From Tranquillimonas rosea (GTDB taxonomy: Bacteria > Pseudomonadota > Alphaproteobacteria > Rhodobacterales > Rhodobacteraceae), in assembly GCF_900111315.1 (NCBI RefSeq), contig NZ_FOGU01000004.1, positions 326,606 to 390,605 of the forward strand: a stretch of 64,000 nt of DNA. Reading direction: 5' to 3'. The position numbers and the translations under genes were made by a program. Below the pieces are notes generated by a model. That model ran no database searches. It was given only the letters and a program-made list of their open reading frames with translations, and was not told where the DNA came from. Below, in pieces: positions 1-9,454 of this stretch. Positions within the stretch are counted from its first letter, which is position 1; every line of letters begins with the position of its first letter.

Positions 1-227
1 CTGCAACGATCCGTCCCGGCCGCGTTGCGGCTGCGGGCCGCCCTGCTTCGCCGCCTGCCGCCGCGTCGCCATCCGCGCCTGCTGACGCAGATGCCGCGGC
101 CGAGTTATCCGCAAGGGTACCGGATCGAGCAGCTCGGCACGTTCCGCCACGAGGTGCCGGGCAGCGGCAAGGCACGCGATCCTGCTGGACGGACGACGAC
201 CCCGCTCACCAAGCCGCCGGAAACGAA
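1..227. other. left window edge, unassigned
   Basis: No gene can be assigned here with confidence. One plus-strand frame stays open from the first base to a TAG at 229-231, but its translation is arginine- and proline-rich with no recognisable motif, as expected for a chance open frame in very GC-rich DNA. A minus-strand gene could also start here and run off the left edge. Confidence 0.3.
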
Positions 228-836
228 CTAGCCGCGCCCGGCCTGTGGGGGCTCCCGGTCGCAGCGCAGACCGTCGACGAAGATGTCGAGCAGCCGCAGC
301 ACGTTGCTCCGCCACGCCTGCCCCGGAGGACGCGCGTAGCAGAGCGCATACATCGTCTGCAGCACGTCCTCGGCGCTGACGCCGTCGCGCACCTGGCCAC
401 GTTGCACACCGCGCGAGAGCAGCCGGTTCAGCGCCGCGTTGATGCGGTTCGAGAGTTCGGCATAGGCCTGCTTCGACTCTTCGGTCATCACCACCGACAG
501 CGCCCCGAGCATGCCGCGCTTGGTCTCGACCAGCGCGACGTTGGCATGCAGCCAGCCGCGCAGCGTTTCGACCGGATCGTCGCGATCGTCCAGCGCCTCG
601 GCCATGTCCGCCAGCTGCTCCAGCTCGCGGCTGAACACCGCGTGGAACAGCGCCTCGCGATCCGGGAAGTGCCGGTAGAGCGTGCCGATCCCCACCCCGG
701 CCCGGCGCGCGACCGCCTCCAGGCTGGCATCCGGCCCGCCCGATCCCAGCACGTCCTTTGCAGCCTCGATCAGCCGTTCGCGATTCTTCAGGGCGTCGGA
801 ACGGGTCTTGCGCTTGCGGGTTTCCACCGGGACCAA
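228..836 (-). CDS. TetR/AcrR family transcriptional regulator
   Basis: This 202-residue protein is a TetR-type DNA-binding repressor. The N-terminal third carries the helix-turn-helix (RRAGVGIGTLYRHFPDREAL, around residues 45-65), preceded by the usual first helix with RERLIEAA. The remainder is a helical ligand-binding and dimerisation domain of no identifiable specificity. It is divergent from a molybdenum aldehyde oxidoreductase operon, and a perfect 7-bp inverted repeat with a 3-bp spacer (853-869) lies between the two genes, inside the operon promoter. I infer that it represses the oxidoreductase genes and itself, with an aldehyde or related compound as inducer. The family call is sure; the target is inference from position. 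Confidence 0.9.
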   Translation of the reverse strand: MVPVETRKRKTRSDALKNRERLIEAAKDVLGSGGPDASLEAVARRAGVGIGTLYRHFPDREALFHAVFSRELEQLADMAEALDDRDDPVETLRGWLHANVALVETKRGMLGALSVVMTEESKQAYAELSNRINAALNRLLSRGVQRGQVRDGVSAEDVLQTMYALCYARPPGQAWRSNVLRLLDIFVDGLRCDREPPQAGRG

Positions 837-845
837 CTACCTCTC

Positions 846-874
846 TTGCTAAACGGAGGATGCCTCCGTATATT
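846..874 (+). promoter_or_regulatory. promoter with TetR operator between its boxes
   Basis: A -35 box TTGCTA (846-851) and a -10 box TATATT (869-874) are exactly 17 bases apart. The spacer is filled by the perfect palindrome ACGGAGG-ATG-CCTCCGT (853-869). This is the classical layout for a TetR-family repressor blocking RNA polymerase. It points toward the aldehyde oxidoreductase operon starting at 977 and sits 17 bases upstream of the divergent tetR start, so it can also serve autoregulation. Confidence 0.65.
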
Positions 875-976
875 AACTCTGCGGGCGTCTCCGGTGCCCG
901 TCACGACTGTAGAGACGTCTCCGCCCGGGCGCGAGTGCCCGCCAATCCAAACATTGCCAAAGGACGGGAGGACCGC

Positions 977-1474
977 ATGTCACCCTCCATCAGCCTGACC
1001 CTCAACGGCGAGGCCCGGGACATCGCGCTCGACGATCCGCGCGTGACGCTCCTCGACCTCCTGCGCGAGAGGCTCGCCCTGCCCGGAACCAAGAAGGGCT
1101 GCGACCGCGGCCAGTGCGGTGCGTGCACCGTCCTGGTGAACGGGCGGCGCGTCAATTCCTGCCTGACCCTCGCGCTCACCCTGGACGGCGCCGAGATCAC
1201 CACGATCGAAGGGCTGGCCGCCGACGGCACCCTGCATCCCGTGCAGGAGGCCTTCATCGAGAACGATGCCTTTCAGTGCGGCTACTGCACGCCCGGCCAG
1301 ATCATGAGCGCGGTCGGCCTGATCGCCGAGGGCCGCGCCGGCGACGACCCCGAGCGCATCCGCGAGGGCATGAGCGGCAACATCTGCCGCTGCGTCGCCT
1401 ACCACGGCATCACCCTCGCCGTGCAGGACGCGACGCGCAGCATGACGCCCCTGAAGAAGGAGGACGCGGCATGA
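977..1474 (+). CDS. aldehyde oxidoreductase, 2Fe-2S subunit (PaoA type)
   Basis: The small iron-sulfur subunit (165 aa) of a xanthine-oxidase-family molybdenum hydroxylase passes electrons from the molybdenum centre to FAD. The plant-type ferredoxin cluster ligands are C42, C47, C50 and C62 (CDRGQCGAC), and the second 2Fe-2S cluster is ligated by C101, C104, C137 and C139 (CGYC and CRC). The ATG at 977 follows GGGAGG and starts just before the conserved fold; in-frame starts further upstream would add non-conserved residues. Unlike E. coli PaoA, no twin-arginine signal is visible, so a cytoplasmic enzyme is inferred. It overlaps the next gene by four bases (ATGA). Confidence 0.92.
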   Translation: MSPSISLTLNGEARDIALDDPRVTLLDLLRERLALPGTKKGCDRGQCGACTVLVNGRRVNSCLTLALTLDGAEITTIEGLAADGTLHPVQEAFIENDAFQCGYCTPGQIMSAVGLIAEGRAGDDPERIREGMSGNICRCVAYHGITLAVQDATRSMTPLKKEDAA

Positions 1475-2523
1475 AACGGTTCGACTTCATACAGCCCGCC
1501 ACGATCGAGGACGCGCTTGCGGCGTGGGAACCGGGCGCTGTCTGGCTCGGCGGCGGCACCAACATCGTCGACCTGATGAAGACCGGCGCGATGCAGCCGG
1601 ACAAGGTCATCGACATCACCCGCCTGCCGGGCCTGTCCGAGATCGAGACGCTGCCCGACGGCGCCATCCGCATCGGGTCGCTGGTCCGCAATTCCGACCT
1701 TGCCGACCATCCCCAGATCGCGCGCCACGCCCCGATGGTGGCCGAAGCGCTGCTGGCCGGGGCCTCGGGGCAGTTGCGCAATGCGGCGACGGTGGGCGGC
1801 AACCTGATGCAGCGGACCCGCTGCGCCTATTTCCAGGACCCGACCGCCGCCTGCAACCGCCGCGCTCCGGGTACCGGATGCGATGCCGCCCAGGCCGGCG
1901 ACGGCATGGCCATCCTGGGGTGGAGCGAGGCCTGTATCGCCACGAACCCGTCAGATTTCTGCGTCCCCCTCGCCGCGCTCGACGCGGTGGTCGAGGTGCA
2001 GGGGCCCGAGGGGGCCCGCGAGATCCCGGTCGCGGCGTTCCATCTGCTGCCCGGCGACACGCCCGATCGCGAGACGGATCTGGCGCCGGGCGAGCTGATC
2101 ATCGGCGTGCGTCTGCCGGCCGAGGCGACCGGCTTTGCCGCCAACGCGCGGTACCTGAAGGTTCGGGACCGGACCTCCTATGCCTTTGCCATGACCTCGG
2201 CCGCCGCCGCCCTGCGGCTGGAGGACGGTCGCATCGCAGAGGCGCGGCTGGCGCTCGGCGCCGTCGCCGCGAAACCGTGGCGCGCAACCGAGGCCGAGGC
2301 GCTGCTGGCAGGCCAGGCACCGGACGACGCGCTGTTCGACCGGGCCGCCGAGGCCGCGCTTGCCGGGGCCGCGCCCTCGGGCGGCAACGCCTGGAAGATC
2401 GATCTCGCCCGCCGCACCACCGCGCGGAGCCTGCGTATGGCCGCCGCCGGCACGCCGGCCGAGATGCCCGCCCTGCCCGCCTCTCCGTTCGGACACTCAG
2501 CCGAGGACCACGCCCATGCCTGA
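1471..2523 (+). CDS. aldehyde oxidoreductase, FAD subunit (PaoB type)
   Basis: The medium, FAD-binding subunit (350 aa) belongs to the CO-dehydrogenase/xanthine-dehydrogenase flavoprotein family. FAD-binding signatures are AVWLGGGTNIVDLM near residue 23 and the TVGGN motif near residue 107. Directly after these is a cysteine-rich insertion (C118, C128, C137 in a CAYFQDP...ACNRR...GTGC context) like the loop that binds an extra 4Fe-4S cluster in E. coli PaoB. This places the enzyme with the periplasmic-aldehyde-oxidase type rather than with generic CoxM proteins. The gene is translationally coupled at both ends: a 4-base overlap upstream, and its stop lies beyond the start codon of the next gene. 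Confidence 0.92.
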   Translation: MKRFDFIQPATIEDALAAWEPGAVWLGGGTNIVDLMKTGAMQPDKVIDITRLPGLSEIETLPDGAIRIGSLVRNSDLADHPQIARHAPMVAEALLAGASGQLRNAATVGGNLMQRTRCAYFQDPTAACNRRAPGTGCDAAQAGDGMAILGWSEACIATNPSDFCVPLAALDAVVEVQGPEGAREIPVAAFHLLPGDTPDRETDLAPGELIIGVRLPAEATGFAANARYLKVRDRTSYAFAMTSAAAALRLEDGRIAEARLALGAVAAKPWRATEAEALLAGQAPDDALFDRAAEAALAGAAPSGGNAWKIDLARRTTARSLRMAAAGTPAEMPALPASPFGHSAEDHAHA

Positions 2524-4762
2524 CACGCTCGATACCCATGTCCGCTTCGGCTCGAACTCCGGGCAGCCCATCACCCGCCGCGACGGCCGTGCAAAGGTGA
2601 CCGGCGGTGCGACCTTCGCCGCGGACAACAGCCCCGACAGCGTGCTGCATGCCGTCTACGTGCCGGCCACCATCGCGCGGGGGCGGGTCACCGCGCTCGA
2701 CACCGCCGCGGCCGAGGCGCATCCCGGTGTGACCCATGTGGTTACGCCGCAGAACCGGCCGCCGCTGCAGGGCGACCCTTCGGACAAGCCGACGATGTTC
2801 TCGTTCCGCTTCGAGGCGCTGCAGGACGACACCGTCCGCTATGCCGGCCAGCCCATCGCGCTGATCCTGGGCGAGACGCTCGAAGCGGCGACCGAGGGCG
2901 CGCGGCTGCTGAACCCGCGCTACGAGATCGCGACGCCGCGCACCGGGCTGGACGAGGCCGCGCACTACACCTTCGACCCCGACGCCTTCGGCAAGCCCGC
3001 CGACACCGTGCACGGCGATCCGGAGGCCGGTCACGCTGCGGCGGCACACAGCGTCGACGTGACCTACGAGACCGCGCCGCAATATCACAACGCGATGGAG
3101 ACGCACGCCGTCGTCGCATCGTGGGACGGCGACCGCCTGTCGCTCGACATGCCCAGCCAGGCCCTGTCGATGACCTGCGCCGGCATCGCCTACTACTTCG
3201 GCATCCCCGCCGAGAACGTGACCTTGCGCAGCCCCTATCTTGGCGGCGGCTTCGGGTCCAAGGCGATCCCGACCGGACCCTACGTCTTGGCCGTCCTCGC
3301 CGCGCGGATGACCGGGCGGCCGGTCAAGATGATGCTGACCCGCCAGCAGATGTTCGGCCCCGTAGGCCATCGCGGCCAGACGCGCCAGCGCTTGCGCCTC
3401 GGGACGGACGCCGAGGGCCGCCTGACGGTGCTGGATCACGCGGGGCTGTCCGCAACCTCGACCTTCGACGATTTCATCGAACCGGCGGCGAACGCCTCGC
3501 AGGGGCTCTATGCAGCGGGTGCCCTCCGCTCGACGCACAGCGCGGTGCGGCTCGACGTCGGCACGCCGGGCCCGATGCGCGCGCCCGGTGAGGCGTCGGG
3601 CTCGGCCGCGCTGGAATGTGCGATGGACGAGATGGCCGAGACGCTGGGGATGGACCCGCTGGAGTTCCGGCTGAGGAACTACGCCGAGACCGAGCCCGGC
3701 ACCGGCAAGCCGTTCTCGTCGAAGGCGCTGCGCGAATGCTACGCCCAAGGGGCCGAGCGGTTCGGCTGGGCCGACCGCCCGCTTCAGCCCGGACAGATGC
3801 GCGATGCCGACGGCCTGCGCGTCGGCTGGGGCATGGGCACGGCGTTCTTCCCCTGCCCGATGTTCATGGCCGAGGCGAACGCCACCCTCCGCGCCGACGG
3901 CACCGCAATGGTCGAGACCTCGGCCGCCGACATGGGCCAGGGAGCCTGGACCGCCCTCGCCCAGATCGCCGCCGACAGCCTGGGCCTGCCGCTGGATCAA
4001 GTAGAGTTCCGCGCGGGTCACTCAGGCCTGCCCGACGCCGGCGTCGCGGGCGGTTCGGGACACACCGCTACGGCGGGCAGCGCGCTGCATGCCGCAGGCG
4101 GCGACGTGATCCGGCAACTGGGCGAGATCGCCGCGGCCGACCCGGACTCGCCCCTCCACGGCGCGGGCAATGCCGGCTTCACCGCCCGTGACGGCCGCCT
4201 CTACGTCGCGGGCGACGACAGCCGCAGCGACGCTTTCGCCGACATCCTCGCCCGCGCGGGCGGGGCCGAGGTCTCCGGCGCCGGCTCGGCCTCGCGCGCG
4301 CCGGAGGCGGCCGAGGCGCATGCAATGAACGCCCACGGGGCGGTGTTCGCCGAGGTGAAGGTCGATCCCGACCTGTGCCAGATGCGGGTGACGCGGCTGG
4401 TCGGTGCCTTTGCGGCGGGCCGGATCATCAACCCGCGGCTGGCCGAGAGCCAGCTCTACGGCGGGATGATCTGGGGCCTTTCCTTCGCCCTTCACGAAGA
4501 GGCCAGGCACGACCCCGCGCGGGGGCACATCGTGAACGCGGACCTCGCGGGGTATCACGTCCCGGTCAATGCCGACGTGCACGGGCTGGACGTGATCTCG
4601 GTCCACGAGGACGATCCCTACGTGAACGCCCTCGGCGTGAAAGGTGTCGGAGAGATCGGCATCACCGGAACCGTCGGCGCCATCGGCAACGCGATCTGGC
4701 ACGCCACGGGCAAGCGCGTCCGCCGATTTCCGATCCGGATAGACGACCTGCTCGGCGATTGA
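2516..4762 (+). CDS. aldehyde oxidoreductase, molybdopterin subunit (PaoC type)
   Basis: The catalytic subunit (748 aa) binds the molybdenum-pterin cofactor and hydroxylates aldehydes or N-heterocycles. The ATG at 2516 overlaps the preceding gene by eight bases. Visible family signatures are the glycine-rich PYLGGGFGSK segment, the MRAPGEASG segment, AADMGQGAWT, and GVKGVGEIGITG near the C-terminus, which carries the glutamate expected to act as base. No MobA-like or PaoD-like chaperone follows, so maturation presumably uses a chaperone encoded elsewhere. The PaoC/YagR relationship is firm; the physiological substrate is not determinable from sequence. Confidence 0.92.
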   Translation: MPDTLDTHVRFGSNSGQPITRRDGRAKVTGGATFAADNSPDSVLHAVYVPATIARGRVTALDTAAAEAHPGVTHVVTPQNRPPLQGDPSDKPTMFSFRFEALQDDTVRYAGQPIALILGETLEAATEGARLLNPRYEIATPRTGLDEAAHYTFDPDAFGKPADTVHGDPEAGHAAAAHSVDVTYETAPQYHNAMETHAVVASWDGDRLSLDMPSQALSMTCAGIAYYFGIPAENVTLRSPYLGGGFGSKAIPTGPYVLAVLAARMTGRPVKMMLTRQQMFGPVGHRGQTRQRLRLGTDAEGRLTVLDHAGLSATSTFDDFIEPAANASQGLYAAGALRSTHSAVRLDVGTPGPMRAPGEASGSAALECAMDEMAETLGMDPLEFRLRNYAETEPGTGKPFSSKALRECYAQGAERFGWADRPLQPGQMRDADGLRVGWGMGTAFFPCPMFMAEANATLRADGTAMVETSAADMGQGAWTALAQIAADSLGLPLDQVEFRAGHSGLPDAGVAGGSGHTATAGSALHAAGGDVIRQLGEIAAADPDSPLHGAGNAGFTARDGRLYVAGDDSRSDAFADILARAGGAEVSGAGSASRAPEAAEAHAMNAHGAVFAEVKVDPDLCQMRVTRLVGAFAAGRIINPRLAESQLYGGMIWGLSFALHEEARHDPARGHIVNADLAGYHVPVNADVHGLDVISVHEDDPYVNALGVKGVGEIGITGTVGAIGNAIWHATGKRVRRFPIRIDDLLGD

Positions 4763-4778
4763 CGCCCTTGACCCGCAG

Positions 4779-4801
4779 CCGGGCCGTCACGCGGCCCGGT
4801 T
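4779..4801 (+). terminator. hairpin after the aldehyde oxidoreductase operon
   Basis: CCGGGCCG (4779-4786) pairs perfectly with CGGCCCGG (4792-4799) around a 5-base loop, 16 bases after the stop codon of the last operon gene. Only two T residues follow, so it is a GC-rich hairpin without a proper U-tract. Confidence 0.45.
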
Positions 4802-4861
4802 CCGCACCGGCATCGGATGTCGTGGAGATGCTCCCCTTGCGGGCGCGGGGGCCCTACCGCC

Positions 4862-5173
4862 TCAATGCGTCCAGGCGGCGCGGCGGTTGTGGGCGAAGTT
4901 CTCGGCGTAGCCGCGGGGGCGAACGTTAGTCTTGCGCGACTTGGGTTCCATCACCGTGGCGTCGATCCCGTGTTCGGCGGCGTATTCCAGCGCCTCTTCC
5001 TTGGTCTCGAACGTCATGTGGACCTGGGCCTGGGTGTCGTTGGAACTTGTCCAGCCCATCAGAGGATCGACCTCGCGCGCTTCTTCCGAAACGAACTCGA
5101 GCACCCACTTCTTGGTCTTGGCGGTGCCCGAGGACATGGCGGTCTTGGCGGGGCGATAGATACGGGCTGGCAT
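4862..5173 (-). CDS. NADH dehydrogenase accessory subunit, NDUFS4/ETC complex I family
   Basis: This 103-residue protein matches the NDUFS4 (18 kDa, AQDQ) accessory subunit of respiratory complex I, found in alphaproteobacteria and mitochondria. The N-terminal [16 protein letters not shown] with the following KKWVLEF segment and the middle stretch [19 protein letters not shown] are characteristic; the C-terminus contains [16 protein letters not shown]. It probably stabilises the peripheral arm at the membrane's cytoplasmic face. The gene stands alone, away from any nuo operon. An AAGGAGG ribosome binding site six bases before the ATG supports the start. Confidence 0.93.
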   Translation of the reverse strand: MPARIYRPAKTAMSSGTAKTKKWVLEFVSEEAREVDPLMGWTSSNDTQAQVHMTFETKEEALEYAAEHGIDATVMEPKSRKTNVRPRGYAENFAHNRRAAWTH

Positions 5174-5488
5174 CGGCTACCTCCTTGGACGGTCACCGCC
5201 CTATATCGGTGATCGGAGGCCGCGTGGCAAGCAGTGCGCGACCGCGAACGCTGCCGGCCGTTTTCACGGGTGAGAGGGGGGATCGGGGTCTTGCGACACG
5301 GCCGGCAGCGAACGGGTCGTGCACACGTATCAACTCACGATTTCACGGCCGATTGCAAGGGAAAAATAAACTCAGAGTTGTCGGACGCTCTCGCCTGACG
5401 GGAGGGGCGCCGCGACAATCCGTACTGCCTGCCCTCGCACTCTTGAAGCCGGCACGGTAAGGTCCATCTCGGCTGACGGAGGCGCCCG
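5174..5488. other. intergenic region upstream of uvrB
   Basis: This stretch of 315 bases separates the divergent NDUFS4 and uvrB genes and must hold both promoters. I see no convincing coding frame, no strong hairpin and no paired GTTC/GAAC repeat of the alphaproteobacterial SOS-box type. A relatively AT-rich patch near 5360-5372 is the likeliest promoter zone for uvrB. Confidence 0.4.
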
Positions 5489-7687
5489 ATGCACAACAAC
5501 TCTCCCGAACACATGCCCGAGCTTCTGCACTCCCCCGCTCCCGAGGCGGAGGGGCGCGACAAGCTGGAAGGCGGTATCCGGTTCAAGATGCACACCGAGT
5601 ACGGCGCGGCGGGCGATCAGCCCACCGCGATCGCCGAACTGAGCCAGGGTGTGCAGGACGGCGACCGCGACCAGGTCCTGCTTGGCGCCACGGGCACCGG
5701 CAAGACCTTCACCATGGCCAAGGTGATCGAAGAGACCCAGCGCCCCGCCATCATCCTGGCGCCGAACAAGACGCTGGCGGCGCAGCTCTATGGCGAGTTC
5801 AAGCAGTTCTTTCCGGAGAATGCGGTCGAGTATTTCGTCAGCTACTACGACTACTACCAGCCCGAGGCCTACGTGCCGCGGTCGGACACGTATATCGAGA
5901 AGGAATCCCAGATCAACGAGCAGATCGACCGGATGCGCCACTCGGCCACCCGCGCCCTGCTCGAACGCGACGACGTGATCATCGTGGCGTCGGTGTCGTG
6001 CATCTACGGCATCGGATCGGTCGAGACGTATTCGGCGATGACGGTCGATCTTCATGCCGGGCACGAATACGAGCAGCGCAAGGTCATGGCCGACCTCGTC
6101 GCCCAGCAGTACCGCCGCAACGACCAGGCGTTCCAGCGCGGCACCTTCCGGGTGAGGGGCGACGTGATCGAGGTCTGGCCCGCGCACCTCGAAGACCGGG
6201 CGTGGCGGCTTTCGTTCTTCGGCGAGGAGCTGGAGGCGATCATGGAGTTCGACCCCCTGACCGGCGAGAAGACCGACACGTTCGAGCGCATCCGGATCTA
6301 CGCCAACTCGCACTACGTCACGCCGCGGCCGACGCTCAACCAGGCGGCCAACCAGATCAAGAAGGAGTTGCGCCAGCGGCTCGACCAGCTGGTGAACGAG
6401 GGCAAGCTGCTGGAGGCGCAGCGGCTGGAGCAGCGGACGAATTTCGACCTCGAGATGCTGGAGGCCACCGGCTCGTGCAACGGGATCGAGAACTATTCGC
6501 GCTATCTCACCGGCCGGGCGCCGGGCGAGCCGCCGCCGACCCTGTTCGAATTCATCCCCGACAACGCCATCGTCTTTGCCGACGAAAGCCACGTGAGCGT
6601 GCCGCAGATCGGCGGCATGTACCGCGGCGACTACCGGCGCAAGTTCACCTTGGCCGAGCACGGCTTCCGCCTGCCCTCGTGCATGGACAACCGCCCGCTG
6701 AAGTTCGAGGAATGGGACGCGATGCGGCCGCAATCTGTGTTCGTCTCGGCCACGCCCGCCGCGTGGGAGCTGGAACAGACCGGCGGCGTCTTTACCGAAC
6801 AGGTCATTCGCCCGACCGGCCTTCTGGACCCCGAGGTCGAGATCCGGCCCGTCGAGATGCAGGTCGACGACCTGCTAGACGAGGCGCGGCGCATGGCCGA
6901 AAAGGGCTTCCGCACCCTCGTCACCACGCTGACCAAGCGGATGGCCGAGGACCTGACCGAGTACATGCACGAACAGGGCATCCGCGTGCGCTACATGCAC
7001 TCGGATATCGACACGATCGAGCGGATCGAGATCCTGCGCGACCTGCGCCTCGGCGCGTTCGACATGCTGGTCGGGATCAACCTGCTGCGTGAGGGACTCG
7101 ACATTCCCGAATGCGGGCTCGTGGCGATCCTGGATGCCGACAAGGAAGGGTTCCTGCGCTCCGAGACCTCGCTGATCCAGACGATCGGCCGCGCGGCCCG
7201 GAACTCCGAAGGCAAGGTGATCCTCTATGCCGACCGCATGACGGGCTCGATGGAGCGCGCCCTGGCCGAGACCAACCGGCGCCGCGAAAAGCAGGTCGCC
7301 TACAACGAGGAACACGGCATCACGCCGGAGACGATCAAGAAGAACGTCGACGACATCCTCGCCGGGCTCTACCGGGGCGACGTGGACATGAACCGCGTCA
7401 CCGCCACCGTCGACAAGCCGCAGGCGGGCGCGAACATGCAGGCCGTGCTGGAAGGCCTGCGCGAAGACATGCGCAAGGCGGCGGAAAACCTCGAGTTCGA
7501 GGAAGCCGCCCGGCTGCGCGACGAGGTGAAGCGTCTCGAGGCGGTCGACCTTGCCGTGGCGGACGATCCTCTGGCCCGCCAGCAGGCCGTCGAGAAGGCG
7601 ACCGAGGAGGCGACCAAGAGCAAGGGCCGCTCGACCGCCGGGCGCGGCGGGCAGCGCGGTGGAAACGTGAAACGCAAGAAGCGGTAA
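5489..7687 (+). CDS. uvrB: excinuclease ABC subunit UvrB
   Basis: UvrB (732 aa) is the damage-verifying helicase-like subunit of nucleotide excision repair; it is loaded by UvrA and recruits UvrC. Walker A is GATGTGKTF near residue 72, followed by the beta-hairpin region with [16 protein letters not shown]. Helicase motifs include [26 protein letters not shown] and [11 protein letters not shown]-terminal UVR motif for UvrC contact contains [17 protein letters not shown]. The tail beyond it is lysine- and glycine-rich. The ATG at 5489 follows ACGGAGG. Length is somewhat above the usual 670 residues because of an N-terminal extension of about 25 residues and the basic tail. Confidence 0.98.
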   Translation: MHNNSPEHMPELLHSPAPEAEGRDKLEGGIRFKMHTEYGAAGDQPTAIAELSQGVQDGDRDQVLLGATGTGKTFTMAKVIEETQRPAIILAPNKTLAAQLYGEFKQFFPENAVEYFVSYYDYYQPEAYVPRSDTYIEKESQINEQIDRMRHSATRALLERDDVIIVASVSCIYGIGSVETYSAMTVDLHAGHEYEQRKVMADLVAQQYRRNDQAFQRGTFRVRGDVIEVWPAHLEDRAWRLSFFGEELEAIMEFDPLTGEKTDTFERIRIYANSHYVTPRPTLNQAANQIKKELRQRLDQLVNEGKLLEAQRLEQRTNFDLEMLEATGSCNGIENYSRYLTGRAPGEPPPTLFEFIPDNAIVFADESHVSVPQIGGMYRGDYRRKFTLAEHGFRLPSCMDNRPLKFEEWDAMRPQSVFVSATPAAWELEQTGGVFTEQVIRPTGLLDPEVEIRPVEMQVDDLLDEARRMAEKGFRTLVTTLTKRMAEDLTEYMHEQGIRVRYMHSDIDTIERIEILRDLRLGAFDMLVGINLLREGLDIPECGLVAILDADKEGFLRSETSLIQTIGRAARNSEGKVILYADRMTGSMERALAETNRRREKQVAYNEEHGITPETIKKNVDDILAGLYRGDVDMNRVTATVDKPQAGANMQAVLEGLREDMRKAAENLEFEEAARLRDEVKRLEAVDLAVADDPLARQQAVEKATEEATKSKGRSTAGRGGQRGGNVKRKKR

Positions 7688-7711
7688 GCCTGAAGCCCGG
7701 CCGGCCTCGGT

Positions 7712-8074
7712 CTACTCGGCCTCGTCGTCGGCCAGGCGCCGCTCCAGGTCGCGCTGGACGACGGGCTTCTGCATGATGTCGAGCCCCCGCAGCGGCGCGG
7801 GCAGCTCTTCGCGCGGATGGCCGCTGAGGATCGTGACGGGCACAGCGCGATCGAGCAGCGTGCCCAGAAGATCGGCGCTGGTGTGGTCGCCGAGGTCGAA
7901 GTCGACAAGCGCCATGTCGGGGCTGGAGCCGTTGAGCGCCTCATACGCTTTCGCCGCGCTCGTATACGGCCCCATCACCCGGCAGCCCGCACCTTCCGCG
8001 ATCTGTGTCAGGTCAAGAGAAATCAGAACGTCGTCCTCGACGATCAGCACAGTCTTCTGGATCAGGTCGGTCAT
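7712..8074 (-). CDS. single-domain response regulator
   Basis: A stand-alone receiver domain (120 aa) without output domain. The acidic pocket is E13-D14-D15 (VLIVEDD), the phosphoacceptor is D58 in ALVDFDLGD, and the conserved switch residues are present as TILSGH and the lysine in QKPV. Such proteins act as phospho-relays or by protein contact. The neighbouring gene on the same strand, 168 bases upstream, encodes a soluble histidine kinase, so the two may form a pair, although the gap makes co-transcription uncertain. The sequence resembles stand-alone receivers of the HWE-kinase and general-stress circuits, but that link is inference. Confidence 0.88.
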   Translation of the reverse strand: MTDLIQKTVLIVEDDVLISLDLTQIAEGAGCRVMGPYTSAAKAYEALNGSSPDMALVDFDLGDHTSADLLGTLLDRAVPVTILSGHPREELPAPLRGLDIMQKPVVQRDLERRLADDEAE

Positions 8075-8242
8075 GCTCGGGCAAACGGGCTCAAGTGTGG
8101 TTCTTCTACGACAGCGTTCCGAATACGCGGCCTCCGATGGAAAGGTCCAGTGCTGGTTCTCCCTACCTTGAACCCTTTTACGCAGAACTTTCGCGAGTGC
8201 TTAACTACTTAGGTCGGAAAATGACGTCGCGGCAGCCGCCGC

Positions 8243-9454
8243 TCACGCCTCCTGGCGCGGCAGGAAAACGGTCACAGTGGTGCCCGCGTCCGGCGCGCTT
8301 TCGAGGTGGACCGCGCCACCCATCAGCTCGGCGAACCGCTTGACGAGGGCCATTCCAAGCCCGGTGCCCCCGTGCGATCTCGCCCGGACGGGGTCGGCCT
8401 GTTCGAATTCCTCGAAGATCGCGCCCTGGTGCTCGGCAGCGATGCCGATGCCGGTGTCCCGGACCACCAGCCGCAGGCGCCCGTCCGGCGCCACGCCCAC
8501 ATTGACGACGATGCTGCCCGCGTCGGTGAACTTCACCGCATTAGACAGAAGGTTGTGCAGGATCGACTCGGCAAGCTTGCGGTCCAGCAGGATCGGACGC
8601 TCCGCCGCCGGCGCGGTCTCGACCACGAGATCCAGCCCCTTGCCCTCGGCCGCCGCCTGGTGCAGCCCGACCGCCTCTCGCGCGAGCGCGGCAATGTCCA
8701 AGGCCTCGGCATGCACGCCCATGCCCCCGGCTTCGATCTTGGCGAGGTCCAGCAGATCGTTGAGCAGCGACCTCAGCCGCTGCGACGAACGTACGATGAC
8801 ATCCGTCAGCTCTGTCTTGCGGTTGTCCGCGGCCGTCGGAAGCAACTGCGCCGCGCCGAGAATCCCCGTCAGCGGCGTCCTCATCTCGTGGCTTACATGG
8901 GAAAAGAAGGTAGCCCGCCGGCGCGATGCCTCCTCGGCCGCCTCCTGCGCGGCGCGCCGGTCGACCAGCGCGATCCGCAGCGCGACGAGATCGTCGACGC
9001 AGGCGCCAAGCTGCCGCATCGTCTGCACCTCGTCCGCCCGCCAGGTCCGGGTCTCGTGACCGATGCAGCAGAGCGCGCCGATGGCCCCCCCTGCGCTGCC
9101 GTGGATCGGCACGCCGAGATAGGAGTAGAGCCCGAGCTGTTCGATTGCCGGGTTGCCCTTCAGCTCCGGCGCTTCGCGCGTGTCCCCGGCCACGAGCGGC
9201 ACGTCACTGTCGCGCACGTGGCGGCAGAAGGAATAGCGCAGGGGCGTCTCGCGGCGGCCCTCGAACGAGTCCGGCAACCCCCTCGCCGAGCGGAAGAACT
9301 GGCGCTCTCCGGCGTCGTCGATGATCGAGATGAGCGAGATCGGAACATCCATCAGCCGCGCGGCGAGCGAGGTGATGTTGTCGAAGCGCGGATCCTCTTT
9401 CGTGTCGAGCAGCGCGAGCCGCTCGAATGCATGACTGTCGGATTGAACACCCAT
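8243..9454 (-). CDS. GAF-domain sensor histidine kinase
   Basis: This 403-residue soluble histidine kinase has an N-terminal GAF domain (about residues 15-160, with SLISIIDDAGERQFF and GVPIHGSAGGAIGALC), a HisKA dimerisation helix with the phosphoaccepting histidine in FFSHVSHEMRTPLTG, and a C-terminal HATPase domain with N box (HNLLSNAVKFT), G1 box (DTGIGIAAEH) and G2 box (GGTGLGMALVK). No membrane segment is seen, so it probably senses a cytoplasmic small molecule. I chose the ATG at 9454 because GGGAGG lies four bases before it; the ATG seven codons upstream has no such site. The downstream receiver is the most likely partner. Confidence 0.9.
   Translation of the reverse strand: MGVQSDSHAFERLALLDTKEDPRFDNITSLAARLMDVPISLISIIDDAGERQFFRSARGLPDSFEGRRETPLRYSFCRHVRDSDVPLVAGDTREAPELKGNPAIEQLGLYSYLGVPIHGSAGGAIGALCCIGHETRTWRADEVQTMRQLGACVDDLVALRIALVDRRAAQEAAEEASRRRATFFSHVSHEMRTPLTGILGAAQLLPTAADNRKTELTDVIVRSSQRLRSLLNDLLDLAKIEAGGMGVHAEALDIAALAREAVGLHQAAAEGKGLDLVVETAPAAERPILLDRKLAESILHNLLSNAVKFTDAGSIVVNVGVAPDGRLRLVVRDTGIGIAAEHQGAIFEEFEQADPVRARSHGGTGLGMALVKRFAELMGGAVHLESAPDAGTTVTVFLPRQEA

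Noticed and set aside
2099..4021. A 640-residue minus-strand open frame
   Set aside because: It is the antisense shadow of the molybdopterin subunit; composition is His/Arg/Gly-rich, with no motif or ribosome binding site.
5174..5488. An SOS box upstream of uvrB
   Set aside because: No GTTC/GAAC pair with the 7-base spacing of alphaproteobacterial LexA sites could be found in the gap.
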